This document shows positions 21,484-24,717 of a stretch of 24,717 bases of DNA, in pieces. The notes under the pieces were generated by a model that saw only the letters and a list, made by a program, of their open reading frames with translations, did not search any database and had not been told where the DNA came from. Source of the stretch: a virus; IMG/VR virus record IMGVR_UViG_3300027852_000163, positions 1-24,717 of that record, one strand, 5' to 3'. The translations under genes and the position numbers were made by a program. Position 1 is the first letter of the stretch. Every line of letters starts with the position of its first letter.

Positions 21484-22632
21484 ATGGCTGTATCTGACGA
21501 TGATATCCGCAGCCCTGTATCGGCGTTGCGTTATAACACCAATCGATCTCCGGGCTTTGGCCTGCGTAAAGTCTCTGGATATGGGGCTCCTATAGCGGCT
21601 TCATCTCCGGCAACGAATCCATCTGTTGGTGGGCAAAGAGTAAACCCACTTGCAAATGTCAGGGCGGGAGATGGAGACGACCGTGACAAAACGCCCCGTG
21701 ATGAAGCAACTAAAAAGTCATATGCAGATCCATCTGAAGCGCTCAATGACATCGTAGACATTGGGCGCGGTGGAATGATGCTCGCTTCTCTAGCTGGGGG
21801 CGTCACCGGCATGCCCGTTGGTATGGCTGCTGGGGCGTTTCAGGGCCTCAGTAATGTAGGCACGGTAAACAGCGCGCGGAATTCTGTTGGGCTCGGAAAT
21901 ATGGGCGTATGGGATAGCGCTAAGTCTGGCTTTAGTGCTGATAACGCTAAAGAACAAATCGAAAGTATCATGGATAACGATCACCGTACTGGTGGTGCTC
22001 CCGGTTATGGCGGATCAGGGGAAGGACCGCTTGGCGACTACGGGCCCGCGGCGATTTCCTCGGCTGGAGAACAAGCCGATGCGCAAGCAGCAGAAAACGA
22101 CGCCCAAAATGATGCGTTTGGCGGCGATAGTGACGCTGATGGTGGTGCAGACAACGCGTCTGATACCGGTGCAGGGTCTGCACAGGATGGGTCTGACAAC
22201 GACGCTCAGGAAGGTTCCGGTCTTGGGGGAAACAACGGCTCTGGAGGCGGCGGCGATGGAAGCTCTCGCGTGATTTGCACCCACATGATGCGTATTGGGC
22301 TCATGGACAAAGTGCTGTGGCGCGCGGACCTGGAGTATACCGCTCATCATGCCTCACCGACAACAGTCCGGGGATACCACTACTGGGCCATTCCATATGT
22401 CCGACTGATGCGCCGCAGCGACCTGATCGGTCACATGGCGGTGCGCTTTATGGAACCGATTGCCCGAAACCGCGCGGAAGAGCTGGCCTATCAGCTCGGC
22501 AGACGAGCGCAGCAGAATTATATTGGGAAACTGGTGCGGCTTATTCTTGAGCCGATGTCGTGGGTGATCGGTTGCGCGGTCGCGCAAAAAGACTGGCGCG
22601 TACTCTATTCGAAAAAGGGGGCAAAACCATGA
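21484..22632 (+). CDS. probable internal/ejection protein with Gly-Asp linker and conserved C-terminal domain, 382 aa
   Basis: Three parts. Residues 1-90 are polar. A Gly/Ala/Met-rich hydrophobic stretch (GGMMLASLAGGVTGMPVGMA, about 96-115) could insert into a membrane. A low-complexity linker at about 190-265 is Asp/Gly/Asn-rich and contains DSDADGGADNASD. The C-terminal 120 residues form a conserved domain (VICTHMMRIGLMDKVLWRAD, then GYHYWAIPYVRLMRR, ending SWVIGCAVAQKDWRVLY). I recognise this domain from phage structural proteins of alphaproteobacteria, where it has no assigned job. A stretch that can insert into a membrane plus a flexible linker suits an ejected protein. The stop overlaps the next ATG (ATGA). 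Confidence 0.7.
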   Translation: MAVSDDDIRSPVSALRYNTNRSPGFGLRKVSGYGAPIAASSPATNPSVGGQRVNPLANVRAGDGDDRDKTPRDEATKKSYADPSEALNDIVDIGRGGMMLASLAGGVTGMPVGMAAGAFQGLSNVGTVNSARNSVGLGNMGVWDSAKSGFSADNAKEQIESIMDNDHRTGGAPGYGGSGEGPLGDYGPAAISSAGEQADAQAAENDAQNDAFGGDSDADGGADNASDTGAGSAQDGSDNDAQEGSGLGGNNGSGGGGDGSSRVICTHMMRIGLMDKVLWRADLEYTAHHASPTTVRGYHYWAIPYVRLMRRSDLIGHMAVRFMEPIARNRAEELAYQLGRRAQQNYIGKLVRLILEPMSWVIGCAVAQKDWRVLYSKKGAKP

Positions 22633-23348
22633 GCTGGCTCAGCAGTATTGTAAACACCGCAACTGACTTTTTCACGGGCGGCGGTGGCGGTGGACTCGAT
22701 AGCAATCTGATGAATGCAGCCGTAAGCCTTGGCGGTGATGTTCTTGGCGCGTCAATCGCTGGAAATGCTAACGAGAAGGCCGCTCAGACGGTTGCCCAGG
22801 GATATCAATCTCAGGCCGATGCGATCAAGGCCGGGAACGATGCGGCACAGGATCGCTTTAACACCATCATTGCGCAAGGGCAGCCTGCAACGGATTATTT
22901 GCGCGGAATCGTCGCTGGAGATCCCTACAAGCTGACGCCGGAGCAGCAATCAGGGCGGGAGAGCACCGCGCGCAACGCGCGTAATAGCCTTGCGGCATCC
23001 GGTCTGCGTGGAGCCGGTCGTGCCGGTGTCGCCGTCATCAATGGTGCGGATGGCGACTATTATGACAAAGCCGTGAGCAACAATATCAGTCGAGCCGATC
23101 AAGCCGCACAAACACTTTCGTCGCGCTCAAACTCAGCCTCCATGACCGGTGCGCAGTATGATGCAAATACTGGCGTGCGCATTGCCGGCACAATTCCTCA
23201 AGGTGCAGATGCACAGGCCAGCGCCGACGTCGCCAATGCGGCCATGACAGGCTCTGTGATGGGGTCTCTCTCCAGTTTCATCGCCGGTGATCAAAAAGAT
23301 AAGAGCCGCGACAGCCGTTACAAAGAGTGGAAAAACCCAGACGTTTAA
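22629..23348 (+). CDS. probable DNA-ejection protein (P22 gp7-like), 239 aa
   Basis: Start at 22629 by ATGA coupling to the preceding gene; an upstream in-frame start at 22560 overlaps it. The product is Ala/Gly/Asn-rich: TATDFFTGGGGGGLDSNLMN at the N-terminus, a helical part (AAQTVAQGYQSQADAIKAGN), then RNSLAASGLRGAGRAG, a phrase like the ASGxxGSGR stretch of phage DNA-transfer proteins such as P22 gp7, and a polar tail ending KDKSRDSRYKEWKNPDV. Such proteins travel into the periplasm or cytoplasm and help form the DNA conduit. Small, helical, repeat-poor and located in the usual ejection-gene position. Specific assignment to gp7 is by resemblance only. Confidence 0.7.
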   Translation: MSWLSSIVNTATDFFTGGGGGGLDSNLMNAAVSLGGDVLGASIAGNANEKAAQTVAQGYQSQADAIKAGNDAAQDRFNTIIAQGQPATDYLRGIVAGDPYKLTPEQQSGRESTARNARNSLAASGLRGAGRAGVAVINGADGDYYDKAVSNNISRADQAAQTLSSRSNSASMTGAQYDANTGVRIAGTIPQGADAQASADVANAAMTGSVMGSLSSFIAGDQKDKSRDSRYKEWKNPDV

Positions 23349-23360
23349 GGGGGCCGTATC

Positions 23361-24650
23361 ATGGTCGAGTATATCCGAGACAATCCGGTCACACAGGGCC
23401 GTTTACAGGCCCAGGCGCAACAGCGCGCGCAGAACCAAGATGCACGCCAAGAAGAGCAAGGCTTTCGCAGTCGCTATGCACATGACGTGAACGTAAACAC
23501 GGATCGCGCCGTGCGCAGTGCATTGGGCGGGTTTACGGCTCAAGGGCCAGCCGCAGCGCCTGAGTCGAAACTGCGTACCGTGTCTGCCGGTGGTTCCCAA
23601 CCGACACAAGACCCAAACCGACAGGCCGCGCGCACCCCAGGGTTCAATCCAGGCGGTGCGCCGGGAAATGATCGAGTCATTCAAGAGCTGGCTAAGGTCG
23701 AAGGCGGCGGCGCGATGGCGCTGAAGCGATACTCTGAAAACTCAATGAACCACAAAAAGCGCCAGGAAGAGCTTGAAGACAAGGCATGGAACATGCTGGC
23801 CAACGCCAAGCACCCGGCAGATGTGGACGTCGCGGCGGGGCTGTATAAGCAAGCCTCCGGCCAGGAACTGCCGCAATCGTGGCGTTCCAAACAGGCCGTC
23901 CTCAAAATGGCGACAATCGATGCCGCAGCGCGGGAACGCTATCCGCGAGACGTGGCGCAGCGCCGCAAGTTCATCGAGGTCAGCGTGAAGCAGGGGCTGG
24001 AAACCGCGCTCCGCAGCATGGCCGGTGAATCTAAGTTCAACACCAAAGAGCAGATGACACCGCAACAGGTGTTCAATATGGCCAAGTCCGCCCACACCAT
24101 TGAAGATCCGCAGACCCTCATCAAAACCACGGACTGGGGCAAGGTTCAGGCTGCAATGAATGACAGCGGTTTTGGTGCACAGGGGCAAGGTATCATCCAA
24201 GCGGAAATGTCCGGCACCGGCTATGGCAAAGGCATGGAGTACGCTCAAGCGGCAGAACGTGCGAAAGCCGAGGCCGAGGACAAGGCCGGGTATTGGAGCA
24301 CGGACGGAACAGACTTCAAAGATCATGGCGGAAGCCGCGAGGCTTTCATCACAGAACGCACCCGACAGCTTATGAACGGCGGACAAGGCGGGGCGGCAGC
24401 ACCAGTGACGCAAGAAGCCAACGCGCTCGGCGGCAACAACGGTGTTCACAGGTTCACCGATATCCTCAAGCAGTACGGATCAAACATGGGCGCGATCCCG
24501 GTTGGGACCAAGACCGCTCACCCGCAAACGGGGGAACCCCTGCAATGGAACGGGACGCAGTGGATGCCAATCCGGGGGCAAAATCCAGCCGCTGGCGCGA
24601 CGGATGAGAGTGTGAAGGATGGATTAGACCGCAAGCATCAAAATTATTAA
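23361..24650 (+). CDS. probable internal virion/ejection protein, 429 aa
   Basis: ATG 23361 with AAGGGGG eight bases upstream. The N-terminal 35 residues are Gln/Arg-rich (AQAQQRAQNQDARQEEQG). A helical middle holds ALKRYSENSMNHKKRQEELE and AKHPADVDVAAGLYKQASGQ (about 120-170), then helical and Gln/Ala-rich segments (KVQAAMNDSGFGAQGQGIIQ), and a C-terminal polar part with HPQTGEPLQWNGTQWMP. The helical, Ala/Gln-rich composition and its place after the gp7-like gene fit an internal or ejected protein. No lysozyme-type catalytic motif is visible. It is the last complete gene in the window; function is by position. Confidence 0.7.
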   Translation: MVEYIRDNPVTQGRLQAQAQQRAQNQDARQEEQGFRSRYAHDVNVNTDRAVRSALGGFTAQGPAAAPESKLRTVSAGGSQPTQDPNRQAARTPGFNPGGAPGNDRVIQELAKVEGGGAMALKRYSENSMNHKKRQEELEDKAWNMLANAKHPADVDVAAGLYKQASGQELPQSWRSKQAVLKMATIDAAARERYPRDVAQRRKFIEVSVKQGLETALRSMAGESKFNTKEQMTPQQVFNMAKSAHTIEDPQTLIKTTDWGKVQAAMNDSGFGAQGQGIIQAEMSGTGYGKGMEYAQAAERAKAEAEDKAGYWSTDGTDFKDHGGSREAFITERTRQLMNGGQGGAAAPVTQEANALGGNNGVHRFTDILKQYGSNMGAIPVGTKTAHPQTGEPLQWNGTQWMPIRGQNPAAGATDESVKDGLDRKHQNY

Positions 24651-24717
24651 GATGCCTGCCCATTTGGCCCAAACGGGGTTATGAGACCGCGTTTAAGTCC
24701 CTCGATCAGCAAGCGAC
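24651..24717 (+). other. start of a further late gene, frame uncertain (partial)
   Basis: Three frames are open at the edge in part. ATG 24652 gives ten codons and stops at TGA 24682-24684; ATG 24681 is open to the end (MRPRLSPSISKR). The frame from 24653 reads best as protein (WPKRGYETAFKSLDQQA) but has no usual start codon. A late gene probably begins here and continues past the window; the start or frame cannot be set. Confidence 0.3.

Overview
The window is a contiguous late (packaging, head and tail) module of a tailed double-stranded DNA phage or prophage with podovirus-type architecture, preceded by about 2.7 kb of small accessory genes. The host cannot be fixed from the sequence. Moderate-to-high GC, AGGAG-type ribosome sites and the style of several proteins (for example the C-terminal domain of the 382-residue protein at 21484-22632) suggest an alphaproteobacterium; this is inference. 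No integrase, replication, lysis or lysogeny-repressor gene is visible, so the lifestyle is undetermined.

Layout. Positions 1-2524 hold small plus-strand genes (128, 66, 79, 52 and 71 residues, plus a short gene broken by an in-frame TAG). Embedded among them is the only convincing minus-strand operon (1580 to 937). It encodes a strongly acidic 73-residue protein followed, with an ATGA overlap, by a 141-residue helix-turn-helix protein that looks like the Aca2/YdiL group of anti-CRISPR-associated regulators. A sigma70-like promoter in front of it carries a perfect 17-bp palindrome between and over its -35 and -10 elements. This is the most interesting part of the window: a candidate self-regulated anti-CRISPR or other counter-defence operon. 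A terminator at 2600-2639, a tRNA-Gly(UCC) gene at 2797-2870 and a strong GAAA-loop hairpin at 2953-2978 separate this region from the late genes.

Positions 3001-12603 hold packaging and head genes: small and large terminase, a membrane/coiled-coil protein, a P22-type portal, three small proteins of unknown role, a terminator at 8734-8758, an acidic scaffolding protein, an N4-gp56/DUF4043-type major capsid protein, a likely head decoration or fibre protein, a UUCG-loop hairpin, and an unknown 184-residue protein. Positions 12600-24650 hold head-completion, tail and ejection genes: a RyR-domain protein, a P22 gp4-like adaptor, a receptor-binding cassette (trimeric-type fibre, a large LamG-like fibre, a small gene with a frame break, a beta-helix tailspike), a P22 gp10-like tail hub, small virion proteins, and three probable internal or ejection proteins. 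Most neighbours overlap by 1-14 bases or sit within 30 bases, so the late region is probably co-transcribed and translationally coupled.

How it fits together: terminases package DNA through the portal into a shell built by scaffold and capsid protein; the gp4-like and gp10-like proteins close the portal and form the tail hub; fibres and tailspike bind the host; the last genes are expected to be ejected with DNA. The left-end minus-strand operon would act early, against host immunity, and would shut itself off through its helix-turn-helix protein.
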